Assembly: GCF_002234675.1 (NCBI RefSeq)
Contig: NC_019879.2
Coordinates: forward strand, 5,709,325-5,773,324
DNA from: Oryzias latipes
Taxonomy: Eukaryota; Chordata; Actinopteri; Beloniformes; Adrianichthyidae
DNA: 64,000 nt
Direction of reading: 5' to 3'
Every line of letters starts with the position of its first letter. The stretch's first letter is position 1. Positions 43,742 to 55,027 of this stretch are shown in pieces. The notes beneath the pieces are model-generated. The model made no database searches. It was not told where the DNA came from and saw only the letters and a program-made list of their open reading frames with translations. Both the position numbers and the translations under genes were made by a program.

Positions 43742-44387
43742 ATTTGAATTTGGAGACACGTGTCAAAGCGATGGTCAAATCTTGTTTCTGGCAAATACAC
43801 AGATTATACAGGATAATCCACCTCCTATCTAAAAAATGTCTTGAGATGGTGATTCACGCTTTATTTGTTCCCGTTTGGACTATTGTAACGCATTCTACAC
43901 ATGCCTTTCACAGCAGATCATGTATGAACTCCAGTTAGTCCAAAATACTGCCGCCAGACTCCTAACCAAACCACAATGAGAGATCATATTACTCCAGTTT
44001 TAGCGTCTCTGCACTGACTCCCAGTCCGTCTTAGAATAGATTTTAAGATTTTAATGATTGTTTTGAAAGCCCACTGTGGTCTGGCCCCTAAGTATCTAGT
44101 TGTTCTCCTAGTTCCTTATATACATGGTCACGGTAAACTTCTAAATGTAAATCATGTGAACAGGAAAATTATACAAATAGTTATTTTAATTCAGAAGTAC
44201 AAAGCAATGTGGTTTAGATATCTGAAACAAACAAATCCTTTCATCTCTCAGGCCCTTGAAAATATGAAGGTCGAGTATGACAGGAGCCTGTGGAAAATTA
44301 AATGTTAGCCGCATGTGCCCCATATGCTAGACTTTGGACATGCCTGTTGTAAAGTTTAGAAAAACTACAATTTAATGAACATATTTG

Positions 44388-44600
44388 TAATGTCCGTGAT
44401 GCTTCAAAAAGAACCGGACAACGGACTGCAACCAAGGATGGGCTTTATTTTCTTTACACCCCTCGTTACATCTCTCTTCTAGAACCCCCTCACGGTGTTC
44501 AACACCTGTTAGTGTATGTTTTTCTTCTCACCACTAGATGGGGTAGTTTCACACCAAACATATCACACTAATGTGAACATCACATTGCTTTTCTTTTTAC
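44388..44600 (-). repeat. LTR-like end of a decayed gypsy element, copy B
   Basis: Homologue of 1749-1955, with the same ends and AATAAA signal. Confidence 0.5.
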
Positions 44601-44799
44601 GTGTGACCTTAAACATGTGTGTTAGTGTGCTAGTAAACGACCAATTATGAAGCGGCAAATGAAACAAATTAACTTCCAAAACATATGACTATGCAGTCAG
44701 TGATTAAAATAAAAAACAAGTGAATTAAGTCAGGAAACAACAACCTTTTGTTTTCTGTTCATCTTCATTCGCTGTCTTTACACAACACAAATGTATTTG

Positions 44800-45769
44800 T
44801 GTGCTAAGTATAGTCCTGTAAATAAGGAGGAGGATGTCTGTTGCTCCTTGTAGGGTACCGTGGTGATGAGATGATGGAAGGGTTCTCTCTGGGCTCTGGG
44901 GCATCAGCATCAGGATGTAGTGGTATCTCCAGAAGTCATGGGGTAATCTTTTTGAAGAATGAAGAGTTCCTTGTCACAGAGTGTTCATTTCTGGTGGCTG
45001 TAATCATGGATCCTTTGATATCCTTCACTTTGTACGGTCTGGTGTCATATGGTGTAGTAAGCTTGCAACGCTTGGTTTGCCGGTGCAGCACAATGTCACC
45101 AGGAGCAAGAGCATGAGGTGTAGCATGATGACGCACATATGCATAAGATTTCATCTTAGCTTTAGCTGCACTGTCTCTCGCTCTCACTCTTCAGTCCAAA
45201 TTATGTCCTGTGGAAGAAGGAAGTGAGGGTATCTTCGTGCACATCTGGCGTTGAAACAGTAGCTCGGCAGGAGGGCTCTGAGTTGTGCTGTGAGGTGTAG
45301 CTCTACACTTTTGTAGAAAGATGTTTAGCTGTTGTTTCCAGGGAATTCCTTGTGAGTTTGCCACGCTTATGGCTTTTCCTAGCGTGTGCATGAATCTTTC
45401 AGCTGCAGCACTTGCTTGGGGCCAAAGTGGCGTTGTACGATGATGATGAAACCCGAGATACCTTGCAAACTGGGAGAACTGGTCACCATTAAATGGTGAG
45501 CCTTTATCAGTTTTCACAACTACAGGAAACCCGAACAACAAGAACACTTTGTCCATGACAGGAATGACTGTGTTAGCTGAGGTTGACCTCACAATTTCAA
45601 CAACCGGGTAACGTGTTTGGTCATCTATAATGACAAGTAAATATTCTCGGGTAGGAAATGGTCCACAAAAATCTGCACTCACACGGTGCCAGGGAGTTTC
45701 AGAAAGAGGCGACATTCTCAACGGTTTGTTTTTGGTAACTGGTGTGGCAGCTCCAATTTTGTGTGGCAT
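44800..45769 (-). pseudogene. Ty3/gypsy integrase fragment, copy B
   Basis: 45769-45191 is open for 192 codons: 'WHRVSADFCGPFPTREYLLV' (first Asp), 'VVKTDKGSPFNGDQF' (second Asp), 'AAERFMHTLGK' (Glu). 45187-44936 is the C-terminal domain in another frame, continuing with breaks to about 44800. Compared with copy A it lacks the LINE and keeps about 12 more target bases. RT and protease are absent. Confidence 0.82.
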
Positions 45770-46128
45770 AGTGTGGTGTAGAGTAAAAGTAAATAAAAAG
45801 TACTGTAATACAGGTCTTTGTGTGTCTGAAGATTCATAACCTCCTATTGTAAAAATAAAATCTGGTCATCAGCTCTTATTTGTTTGCTCAGCTGCTGGAC
45901 ACTTAGAAGTTAGACAGAAAAAAAAGTAAAAACTGAACTTACAAATTCTGTTTTATTCACCCCACTTTCACACATTCACCATACCCGAGCTTCCTGTCCC
46001 AATGCAACTACTGTCACGTGACATTGACTTCCCATCACTTTAATAATAACCTTAGACAGGAAAAGCTGTTCAGTATACAAGTCAGTCTGTTACACACTTC
46101 ACACGTTCTTAGACTTTACATCCTTATA

Positions 46129-47371
46129 ATGGAAGCCATTTATGAAAATGCTGAACCTAAAGTTCCTGTCTGCCAGATTTCTGTAACAAATCCACCAGGT
46201 AAGAGTAACTCACTGATAAAACAAAATTAATTCACTTTATGATTTTCTATTGTGGTTTCAGTTATAATTTTCCCCCCTATAGCTTCCATCAAGTCCAACA
46301 GGAGATTCTATCTCTGTGTTATTACTTTCATGGTGATGCTGAGTGTTCTTCTTCTGGCTGGACTCGTCATTCTTGGCCTCCTCTGTGAGTATTTACCTCA
46401 CAACGGACCAAATGTGAAAATAAGTTTTTTTTTCTTCTACATTCATGTCACAATTGTTTTTTTTAACCTTTCTTAAATTGTGGCATGTAAGACTGCATGA
46501 TAATGTAGAGGTTTGCACTTTCATTTCAAATGGTTAAGCTCCAGCTGGTCCTTTCTGTGTGGAGTTTGCATGATCTCCATGTGTATGTGTGGGTTTTCTC
46601 CTGGTTCTCCAGCTTCCTCTAACGGCCCTAAAACATGCTTCATAGCTGAATTGGTGACTCTAATTGTCCCTTTAGTGTGAATATGTGTGAGTCTGTAATG
46701 GACTACAAATGGGTGTAACTCGCGCTCCTCCTAAAGTAGCAGCGATAAACTTCTATCGTTGTTAAACGTCTTATTGAGTTAATATAACACAACAGGGAGC
46801 TGTGTAAGGAACAAGTTTTGAAATAAATTTGAACAGTTTAAATTAAAATTGTTAAAGAAAGTATAAACAGGAAGAGGATGGATTCAAAAGTGTAATTTTG
46901 ATGAACCAGTCAATCTGAACAGTTGAACTAACTGATAAAACAACCTGAATTCACTTTATGACTTTCTATTTTAGCTTCAGCTATATTTCTTTTTTCTAGC
47001 TTCCATTTAGTCCAACAGGAGATGCCATCTTATGTCCCAGCTTTCATGCTGATGCTTAGTGTTCTTCTGGCTGGAATAATCATTGTCAGTCTCTTTTTTG
47101 TATCAAATTCCATACCAAAATGTGCCAAGACTTTTTTTTTCTTCTCTTACATTTAAGTCAGAATGTAATTATTTTAAACCTTTACTTAGTTGTGGAATAG
47201 GAGGCTGCATGATGTAGTTGTTAGGACTCTTAATGACTGTTTTGGCCTGATTTCATTTCAGATGGTGACTCAGTAAGACATTTGTCAGAAATCACTGACA
47301 ACAAAGACAATTTGACTGAACATCTGAAAGCTGTTATTCAGATGAGATGCTGTCAGAAAATCCTGTATTAA
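46129..47371 (+). CDS. Short type II membrane protein of the CD209-like lectin family, no lectin domain (copy B)
   Basis: Exons 46129-46198 (cytoplasmic, IYENAEPKVPVCQIS), 46283-46384 (IKSNRR anchor plus TM) and 47262-47371 (stalk, NLT sequon, stop) join in frame to 93 residues. The TM exon used here differs from copy A's: a copy A-like TM exon is also present at 47000-47102 but has AAG changed to TAG at its third codon. The stalk exon keeps its open frame and the same C-terminus (MRCCQKILY) as copy A. CTLD exons, if ever used, would have to come from 50314 or 57083, where only the first CTLD exon is seen. Confidence 0.6.
46484..46735 (+). repeat. Decayed SINE body in intron 2 of the copy B receptor
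   Basis: 'ctgtgtggagtttgcatgat' through 'gtaatggactacaaatgggt' matches the body of the tRNA-headed repeat at 31504; the head is poorly preserved. The same insertion sits in the copy C receptor at 62350. Confidence 0.6.
47000..47102 (+). pseudogene. Second TM exon, disabled
   Basis: Acceptor ttctag, then 'cttccatttagtccaacag': codon three after the splice is TAG where copies A and C have AAG. A small deletion also alters the TM coding. It matches copy A exon 2 (4835-4936) better than copy B's own active exon 2. Confidence 0.75.
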
Positions 47372-47718
47372 ACATTAGGGATTCAACTATTGCTTTATGA
47401 ACGCTTGATTCATATCATAATTCCTGGTTGTTGATCTGAATCAAATTCAATTTTGGTTCATTTTGAACAATCTGATTCACTGACATAAAATGGATCCAGG
47501 ACATTATTAGCCAAAAATTCCACCAGTGTGACTCAGACATGAACACCTGGATACAGAATAGTGCAGTAAGTTTTCCTGATAACTTTTGTTTCTTACAAGA
47601 TAGTCAAGTGTAAATGACATATGTTTGCAAACAAACAAGTAAACAAGAATGAACGTCAAATCCATTCACATTTTAGGTTCCTGAAGTTCAGCCCACTGTT
47701 GTTTTTTCCACATTAAAA

Positions 47719-49184
47719 TAATTCAAAGGGAACATTATTAGAACATTCTAGCACACTATGGTCACATGTCTTTGCTAAATTCAAAGGCTTCCCTCACATT
47801 GGACTGGAATGATGGACTGGTAATTTTTTTGCTGCATCCCATGTGTGTTGTAGCTGTGATGCACTTGGTTGTTTTTACGTTATAAAAAAAACTACCATGT
47901 CTTAATCTAAATGGCATTTTCCAATATCAACAATGATCAATTTGTTTAATGTTGAGACAATTTTATAATGTTATAGGTCGATTTGACTTGATTGGATTTA
48001 CAACTTGCCTCAGACAGTGATGCGGTCAACAAAAATACCAGGACCACCCTCTCCATACACAAACCACCACAAAAGACCCAACCTGCAAGTGAACAGGGGC
48101 AGTAAATCAAAATTCACCCCCTGATAATACCCCCAGACATAGTGATAACAATGGCAGCTACAGACAGACTGATCAGGTTGGATCATAGGAATATAATCAA
48201 TTAATTGATAAATCTGATTATTCGTTACACCACTATTAAAATTTATATTTATGAAGATACAGCTACACCACATGGCATTTAAATGGATTCCCTAACAGGA
48301 AAATGAATAAATGTACAAAAATTAAGCTATAATGACTTCAATTATTTCTTCCTTGAATCATCGATGAATGCTTTTCAGGAATGTATACCCTTGATTTCAT
48401 TTAACTAATTTATACAGAATGCTTTGAATACAAATCTTGTTGTGTAGCAGGAGATCAGAATATTCGCTTTCAACTTCATCAAGCTGTAATGGTTGCCACT
48501 ACAGATGAGTTTCAGCGCATGACGTAAAGATTGAAAAGTTGGTTATTTATTGAAAAGTTTTATTTCAATGAAACTTTGTCGTCATGTGTTGTATTTGTCG
48601 TCACCCCATTGGTTGAACGGTACCAGCTGCCAGGTGACAGCCAGGTGACAGGGCGACACACATTTTTTTTGTAAGGAGACGCAGGAGGGGGGAAATGCAC
48701 AGCTGACAGAGATGCAGAAGCGCGGAGGAGCAAGCGATTTCTCATACGGATTACCTTTTCCAGCTTGGATTATTTGCCTACTGAATATATTTTCCCAAAG
48801 AGCTCGGATCGTCCGGTACGAGGATCTGTGCCAGCTTCTTTGATAGGGTGAATGTTTAAGGTGTGTACTATAAACTAAACAGTTCAGACAACACTCCTGT
48901 GATACATAAGAAGGATCAGAGTCACTTCCACCTCCTGAGGAGACTGAGGTCCTCTGGGGGGTCTAGGAAACTACCTAAGCCTTAGTCAAAAATGCTCTTA
49001 CTCCTGTCTTGCAGTGAACAACGGGCAAATCTGTACAGGGCATGCAGGTTGTCCACAAGTAATTTTGATCTTATAGGCACTTATCAAGTGCACACACTGA
49101 GCATGCAGTATTGCTCGCAGTCAGTAAGGAGCCAGTACACACACCTCACTCATGACTATAGGGGTGTGTAAAGGATGGCATACA
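47719..49184. other. Intergenic or intronic stretch with a LINE scrap
   Basis: 48240-48365 is homologous to 54070-54190, part of the tandemly duplicated lectin neighbourhood. 48915-48980 encodes a scrap like 'QSHFHLLRRLRSSGGSRK', similar to a LINE C-terminal block. 48480-48860 is GC-richer but shows no gene I can support. Confidence 0.4.
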
Positions 49185-49535
49185 ACAGCATTCCCTTATG
49201 TCATAAGTGTGTTTGTAGTAACAACAGCAATCATACGTTCCACTTTCATGAGGTAGTCCTTCAAACCATAAGGGGAGTGCAAGAAACACTTGCACTCTTG
49301 AGATGCAGCCGCTTCTGTCTACAACCCTCTAAGGGTCTGGAAAACCAAAAAACCTGTACAGGTGCATGTGACTAAAGTTTAGGCCTCAGTCACATGCTCA
49401 TGGCTTAACACTTTACAGGTGACTGCAATGTGGGTTTTTGGTGTATCTTGCACTCCCCTTAAGACTTGGATCAACACCACATGAAAAATGAACGAACACG
49501 TGTGGTAAGGATATCATAACATATTTGTAAGGCTG
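49185..49535. repeat. Foldback (long imperfect inverted repeat) element
   Basis: 16-base perfect arms TAAGGGGAGTGCAAGA (49269-49284) and TCTTGCACTCCCCTTA (49446-49461). An inner 10-base stem GCATGTGACT/AGTCACATGC lies near 49364-49397. Looser pairing extends outward (TCATGAGGT against ACCACATGA). It would fold into one long hairpin. Confidence 0.6.
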
Positions 49536-50313
49536 TTGCACGTACTTATCATGTAACCAGTTTTCACTTATCCTGTGAACAGCAACAACAGGATCCTCGC
49601 ACAGTGTGCAGGATTTGGGAGGTTGAAAAAAATGAAAAATCCATGCAACACAACGAACTCTTACCTCCTTCACCATTAGTTAACCTTGTTGTTTAAGTGT
49701 CTGTAAACAAAAATGTCCGTCCGCAGTCTGCAACCTAGATATTTGTCCACCACACACAGGTTTGCCCATTTCCCATGTGCACAAAACCTCCCACATTGTG
49801 ACTAAGGCTTTAGGACTTTCAATGAACCAGATACGTTTTATGATAACTTGCAGTCTATAAATGAACAAAATTCTGTAGAATATCAATTAATAACAAGGAA
49901 AAATGTTTTCTTTCAAGCATTGTCAGACTTTAAAATGTCAGGGAGTGAATAATACTTTGATGGTGTTGCCTATTCATAAACTATTTACTGCAGTAATGTG
50001 GCATAAAACCATCACCTATAGAGCTGGCATGTAAAAATATCTGTGTAAACTTTGTAAAAATGACAAACTCTTCCACATTGAACAGAACAGGCGAGGCTCA
50101 ATGTTGTTGTTGCAGCTGCTGCATATAAAAATATTTGATAGGTGTTGAAACCATTTCCTGACACCAAGCAGGAAAAAAAGGAAAGTGACTTCTTGTCAAT
50201 ATCTGCATAACTTTAGTACACATACAGATTGTTTAGATGAAAAAATCTAAACAAAATTTGTTTCAGGTAATGTGTTAATTGTGTCACGCATATAATTATA
50301 AATCTATTCCAAG
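49536..50313. other. Lectin-neighbourhood intron sequence
   Basis: 50095-50200 ('gttgttgcagctgctgcata', 'gttgaaaccatttcctgac') is homologous to 56920-57000, upstream of the CTLD exon at 57083. No exon recognised. Confidence 0.4.
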
Positions 50314-50387
50314 AAAAACAGGATGTCCTGCAGAATGGTTCAGATTTGGTTCATCTTGTTACTTCTTCTCTGGAGGACCTGGGATGA
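50314..50387 (+). pseudogene. First CTLD exon fragment of a CD209-like lectin
   Basis: After an acceptor-like attccaag comes KTGCPAEWFRFGSSCYFFSG, the start of a group II C-type lectin domain. A short deletion then shifts the frame ('ggaggacctgggatg' versus 'ggagagtctaagacctggga' at 57150). It is followed 150 bases later by the chromovirus LTR, so the gene is broken here. Confidence 0.75.
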
Positions 50388-50540
50388 TAATGTTAATGTT
50401 AATAATAATGTTAATCTTTTCTGTGCACCTTTACTCTTATGGCCTGTTAGCTATTCTTTGAGCTATAAAAAGCCGGTGCAGAGACCTGAGCATAGAACTG
50501 ATGTGATGGTACTTCCATCCATTCCGCTTAAGTCACTGAT

Positions 50541-50921
50541 TGTCACGGTGCCCCCGGCTGAGCCCTCGTCATCTCATCCACCTGTTGACAACGGCTGTGC
50601 CTCATCAGCGCCATCAGGATCCAGGCTCTTAAGGAGGACCAGGACCTGTACTCGACGCTAGTTCGTTGTACTCTCAGGACTCTCGCTGTCATTTGGACCT
50701 ACGGTCGCACTCACCTCTCGCTGCCTCTCGTCTTGGCTTCTCGCTGGAAGATCCTCGCACCACGGTGTTCGCCCACAAGAACCTCCAACCAGCTCCTGTG
50801 GATTTCTCCCCTATTAATTCTGCCTCCAGAATTAAAGAATCTTTTGAACCTACCATTCTGTCTGCCGAGTATCCTTCCGGGTTCCAGCATCTGGGTCTGC
50901 TAAAGCCTGCTAGCCATGACA
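50541..50921 (+). repeat. 5' LTR of the truncated chromovirus, with internal deletion
   Basis: Begins TGTCACGGTGCCCCC and ends CATGACA. About 78 bases after 'gttgtactc' that are present in the other LTRs are missing. GCTAGTTCGTT (about 50657-50667) and its complement AACGAACTAGC just after the LTR (from 50923) are intact. Confidence 0.9.
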
Positions 50922-51938
50922 GAACGAACTAGCCCTTACCCCGACCCAGCTGACTCAGAAGGACTCCGCTCCGCCGTAGAACAACACAGATTATTCTTAG
51001 AACTCCTGTACAGCGCACTCACTCGCATCACCACCATCCAGGAAGATCTGATTTCTCGCATCAAGGGTATGAATCAAACACTCTTGGATTTATCTGGTCA
51101 AGCATCCGCTTCTTCCACCGCAGCTTCACATCCGGTTCACGGCAACGCTTCCCCTTCCGCCCCTGCCATGGACCCTGAAAACATCCGGTCTCAGCCCGAG
51201 CCGTTCCATGGCGACGTGGAGGCCTGCGGCGGATTTCTACTACAATGTCGTCTGATTTTCCAACAGTCACCCAGGTACTATCAGTCTGATCAACGGAAAA
51301 TTTCCCTTATTGTCAATTCACTCCGTAGCAAGGCACTGCAGTGGGCCCAAGCCTTTCTGGCGGCTTACCCTGTCTCGCATCTCCCCTTTGAACGGTTCAT
51401 CGGGGAATTTCGGCTCGTATTCGATCAGCCACGAAAGCAGGAAGAGGCCACCCGGCGGTTATTAAGCCTCAAGCAGCGTAACCGACCGGTGAGTGATCAC
51501 ATCATTGACTTCCGCATCTTAGCAGTCGAAGCTGGCTGGCCCCATATCGCGCTCAAGGGGGTGTTCTATCAATCATTGAACGATAAGATTAAGGACCATC
51601 TATGTACTCAACCGGAGGCCGACAATTTCGAGGAACTGGTTACCGCCGCCCTCCGTTCAGACATACGGATTCGGGAACGTCAAGCGGAACGGAGTTGTGT
51701 TAACCGGCGTCCGCCCTCAGAAACCTTTCTTCACTCTCCTCAATACCACCCACGGCCATCTGTCGGCGCAGAACATTCCAACCTGCCGTCTGAAGAACCT
51801 ATGCAGTTTGGACATTCAAAGCTCTCTTCTGAGGAGAGGCTCAAGCGCCGTAATGAAGGGTTGTGTTTCTATTGTGGAGACTCTGGTCATGTTGTTTCTC
51901 AGTGCAAGAGCCGTTTAAACTCCAAAACCCCTCGCTAA
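50916..51938 (+). CDS. Gag of the truncated chromovirus, divergent N-terminus
   Basis: 340 residues, ATG again overlapping the LTR end. From about residue 88 ([13 protein letters not shown]) it is almost identical to the Gag at 25824-24805, including the [14 protein letters not shown] knuckle. Residues 18-85 are quite different ([20 protein letters not shown] versus [20 protein letters not shown]). The slippery T TTA AAC is at 51914-51920. Confidence 0.92.
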   Translation: MTERTSPYPDPADSEGLRSAVEQHRLFLELLYSALTRITTIQEDLISRIKGMNQTLLDLSGQASASSTAASHPVHGNASPSAPAMDPENIRSQPEPFHGDVEACGGFLLQCRLIFQQSPRYYQSDQRKISLIVNSLRSKALQWAQAFLAAYPVSHLPFERFIGEFRLVFDQPRKQEEATRRLLSLKQRNRPVSDHIIDFRILAVEAGWPHIALKGVFYQSLNDKIKDHLCTQPEADNFEELVTAALRSDIRIRERQAERSCVNRRPPSETFLHSPQYHPRPSVGAEHSNLPSEEPMQFGHSKLSSEERLKRRNEGLCFYCGDSGHVVSQCKSRLNSKTPR

Positions 51939-53977
51939 GAGACAGGTCGCGAGGGGACCCGTCTGAAAGTAAGCCTTTCTTGTTCATGCCTGTCAAGTTT
52001 CCAAGCATTAATCAAGTTCATGAATGTTTTGCCCTCATAGACTCTGGAGCTGAACACAGCCTCATCGACTCTGGTCTGGTTCGCCAACTCGGGTTACCTG
52101 TCGAACCTCTCGCCGCTCCTGTAAAAGCCGCTGGGTTAGGTGGAAAGTTGTTGTCAAAAATCACTTCTCGCACCGAACCCATACAGCTAATCACGTCCGG
52201 TAATCATCGTGAGTACCATCAATTCTTTATTACCGACTCACCTCAAACTCCCGTTATCTTAGGGTATTCCTGGCTACAATTACATAACCCACAAATTAAC
52301 TGGTCTACCTCTCGGATCACCAATTGGAGTACTTATTGTATGGCGAATTGTTTACACTCTGCCCTTCCCACTACCGTTTCGGTTAAACTTCCCGAAAATG
52401 AAAACATTGATCTCGCTAAGGTGCCGTCATGCTACCACGATCTAAGATCCGTATTTAGTAAATCCAAGGCGTGTGCTTTACCGCCGCACAGACCCTACGA
52501 CTGTGCTATAGAACTTCTCAACGGTGCCTCCCTCCCCAAGGGGAAGTTATACAATCTATCCGGTCCAGAAAAAGTCTCCATGGAGAATTACATTCAGGAA
52601 GCCCTTTCTCTTGGGCACATCCGACCTTCTTCCTCCCCTGCAGGGGCCGGGTTCTTCTTTGTAGAAAAGAAGGACGGGTCCCTCAGACCTTGCATTGATT
52701 ATCGTGAGCTCAACCAAATAACTGTGAAGGACAAATACTCGCTTCCTCTCCTCAATTCTGTCTTCGATTCTGTCCAGGGGGCTACCATCTTTACTAAATT
52801 AGATCTCCGGAACGCCTACCATCTGGTTAGGGTCCGGGAGGGGGACGAATGGAAGACGGCTTTCAACACCCCCCTTGGACATTTCGAATACCTAGTCATA
52901 CCTTTCGGCCTCACCAATGCCCCCGCCATTTTCCAACGTCTGGTTAATGACGTGCTCCGTGATTATCTCAACCGTTTTGTATTCATCTATCTAGACGATA
53001 TTCTGGTCTATTCCAACAGTCCCACCGAACATCGTCACCACGTCAGGTTGGTTCTCGAACGGCTTTTAGAGAACCAACTGTTTGTAAAAGCCGAAAAATG
53101 CGAATTTCACGCTGACTCCGTCTCATTCTTAGGGTATATTCTCGAGGCCGGCAAAATCAAACCAGACCCATCCAAAATCCAAGCAGTCTCCGAGTGGAGT
53201 ATCCCCGAAACTCGCAAAAAACTACAGCAGTTTCTTGGGTTCTCAAATTTTTATCGGCGTTTCATACGCAACTACAGCCAAATCGCAGCCCCCCTCACTC
53301 GACTCACTTCCGTCAAGACCCCATACGTTTGGAACTCTGCTGCTGACTCTGCCTTCACTCGTCTCAAGGAACTTTTCACCTCGGCGCCCATTCTCATCCA
53401 ACCTGACATCCACAAGCAGTTTACGGTGGAGGTTGACGCCTCGGACTCCGGTGTGGGGGTCGTGTTGTCCCAGCGTGATCCTACATCAGGCAAACTCAAG
53501 CCATGTGCCTTCTTTTCTAAGAAGCTGAACCCTGCAGAGCGGAACTACGACGTCGGCAACCGAGAACTATTGGCCATCAAGCTGGCTCTCGAAGAGTGGA
53601 GACACTGGTTGGAGGGGGCAGAACAACCGTTTGTAGTATGGACCGACCATAAAAATCTGGCTTACCTACGTTCCGCAAAGAGACTAAACTCCAGACAAGC
53701 ACGCTGGTGCCTTTTCTTTGATAGATTCAAGTTCACCATCACTTACCGCCCGGGCAGTAAGAACGGCAAACCCGACGCCCTGTCTCGTAAGTTTTGCACC
53801 TCGGACAACAATACCACTCTCCCAATCATTCCGGACTCCTTTTTTGTGGGCAACCTCACCTGGGACGTAGAAACCCAGCTCCTACAGGTCCAAGGTGAGA
53901 AACCCGACTCAGTTACCTGTCCCCCTGGCACTCTGTTTGTTCCGGATAGGCTCAGGTCCGATGTCATCACCTTCTGA
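51863..53977 (+). CDS. Pol of the truncated chromovirus: protease, RT, RNase H
   Basis: 704 codons, nearly identical to the first part of the complete Pol: [42 protein letters not shown]. It ends at 'RLRSDVIT' where the element is truncated, so integrase is absent. Entered by -1 frameshift from gag. Confidence 0.92.
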   Translation: MFLLWRLWSCCFSVQEPFKLQNPSLRDRSRGDPSESKPFLFMPVKFPSINQVHECFALIDSGAEHSLIDSGLVRQLGLPVEPLAAPVKAAGLGGKLLSKITSRTEPIQLITSGNHREYHQFFITDSPQTPVILGYSWLQLHNPQINWSTSRITNWSTYCMANCLHSALPTTVSVKLPENENIDLAKVPSCYHDLRSVFSKSKACALPPHRPYDCAIELLNGASLPKGKLYNLSGPEKVSMENYIQEALSLGHIRPSSSPAGAGFFFVEKKDGSLRPCIDYRELNQITVKDKYSLPLLNSVFDSVQGATIFTKLDLRNAYHLVRVREGDEWKTAFNTPLGHFEYLVIPFGLTNAPAIFQRLVNDVLRDYLNRFVFIYLDDILVYSNSPTEHRHHVRLVLERLLENQLFVKAEKCEFHADSVSFLGYILEAGKIKPDPSKIQAVSEWSIPETRKKLQQFLGFSNFYRRFIRNYSQIAAPLTRLTSVKTPYVWNSAADSAFTRLKELFTSAPILIQPDIHKQFTVEVDASDSGVGVVLSQRDPTSGKLKPCAFFSKKLNPAERNYDVGNRELLAIKLALEEWRHWLEGAEQPFVVWTDHKNLAYLRSAKRLNSRQARWCLFFDRFKFTITYRPGSKNGKPDALSRKFCTSDNNTTLPIIPDSFFVGNLTWDVETQLLQVQGEKPDSVTCPPGTLFVPDRLRSDVITF
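51914..51920 (+). promoter_or_regulatory. -1 frameshift heptamer T TTA AAC, second copy
   Basis: In the gag frame (TTA codon at 51915), same place as in the complete element. Confidence 0.7.
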
Positions 53978-54055
53978 ATGTTGTTATTGAGAGGCTAAAT
54001 TCCAGCTCACTGAAACAACCAAGAAGCTGATGGACTGTAACAGAGTACGTCTGTA
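53977..54055 (+). pseudogene. C-type lectin stalk exon fragment
   Basis: One frame gives AKFQLTETTKKLMDCNR followed by a GT (cagag|tacgt region), matching the coiled stalk of CD209-like lectins (TKKLMDCNR style). An indel upstream introduces a stop. It directly abuts the truncated chromovirus. Confidence 0.55.
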
Positions 54056-54239
54056 AATCCTGTATCAAAAATGCACATTTGTAAAGATGCAGCTACACCA
54101 TGTAGCATTCCAATGGATTTTCTAAAAGAAAAAAAGAGTAAACAAAAGAAAAGCTATGATGACTTCACTGATTTCTTCTTTAAATCATTAGGACCATTTC
54201 TGGGGTCATTATGTAGCCTCGCAGAATTCTTAGATTTGG
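54056..54239. other. Lectin intron segment
   Basis: 'gatgcagctacaccatgtag' and following match 48258-48365, showing that this and 47.7-50.4 kb are tandem copies of one lectin gene region. Confidence 0.6.
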
Positions 54240-55027
54240 ATTTGTTTGGAGACAGGACACCCAGGACCACAGTTCAACAGGGAGTACGAAAATTAGTTTA
54301 TTTGAGGGGGGCAATGTTGGAGGAGTCTGTTGCTCTGTCCATCCGTTGGAGCCAGGAGCCTCTGTCTATAAAGTAAAAACAGAAAAACCCAAGAAGTCCT
54401 AATATGTTAAAATGTGTTAATGTGTGAAAGCTAAAACACCAGGCTTAATAAAACCCACTAAAACACACAATTAGTAAAAAAATAAATAGCATGGAATTTG
54501 TTAAAATGTGGTTCTGGCGACTATAAAAAAAGTCTCTTGGGTAATCCACAAAAAAACAGATAAAAACAGCAGAGGGGTACTTAGTTCGAAGAGGGGCAGG
54601 TCACAACCACACCCCTTTGCGTTCCAACGTCACTTTCCCCTCTGAACACTGTCTGGCCCACGGCTCAACTGCTCCTCCAGTGCCAGTCAGCGCTCATCCA
54701 TCCACAGGGGTGTCTCCTTCTGGACGTCTTCCACCGCCACTTCACCCGGAGATGCCTCACTCCAAGCGCGGTATTTTGCTGTCGGGCTGGCGCTGCTCCG
54801 GTGGCTCCGCTCGTCCACGTAAACAGGTGGAAGTCTAACCCCCCGCCGTCTCCTCGCTGTTGAGAGCTGCTCTCTTGCGTTTCCAGCTGATCCTTGAATC
54901 CAGTGTCTTATCAGCACGCCCCCATTGCACACCTGTGTCAAATTCTAGCAGCGTGAGCTGCTGCCTTCAGGGACCCTCCGGTTGTCACAGAGAATAAAAA
55001 CACAATAAAAACAGTTCACCCTGTTAC
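54240..55027 (-). repeat. 3' LTR of the deleted gypsy
   Basis: Starts TGTAACAGGG after the purine tract; polyadenylation signal AATAAA on the minus strand near 54297. The outer edge near 54240 is approximate. Confidence 0.5.

Larger units (their letters stand above)
41698..44330 (+). pseudogene. L2-like LINE remnant, copy B, split by an ORF1 element
   Basis: 41698-41928 and 43742-44330 are together the homologue of 893-1690. The same stops and frame breaks occur, so it was already dead before the duplication. Confidence 0.75.
40814..47718 (+). repeat. Segmental duplication, copy B
   Basis: Direct copy of 1-5549. Copy-specific differences: a 1.8-kb LINE ORF1 element at 41929-43741, no LINE at the position equivalent to 2972-4187, and an additional segment 46199-46990 with a second TM exon and a SINE. 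The repeat-protein gene ends less than 300 bases outside the left boundary visible here. Confidence 0.93.
50541..53976 (+). mobile_element. Second Tf1/sushi-type chromovirus copy, truncated
   Basis: Plus-strand relative of 21026-26277: 5' LTR, gag, pol to the RNase H/integrase linker, then a sharp end at 'gatgtcatcacct' abutting a lectin stalk exon. Integrase, chromodomain and 3' LTR are missing, so no TSD can be checked. Confidence 0.93.
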
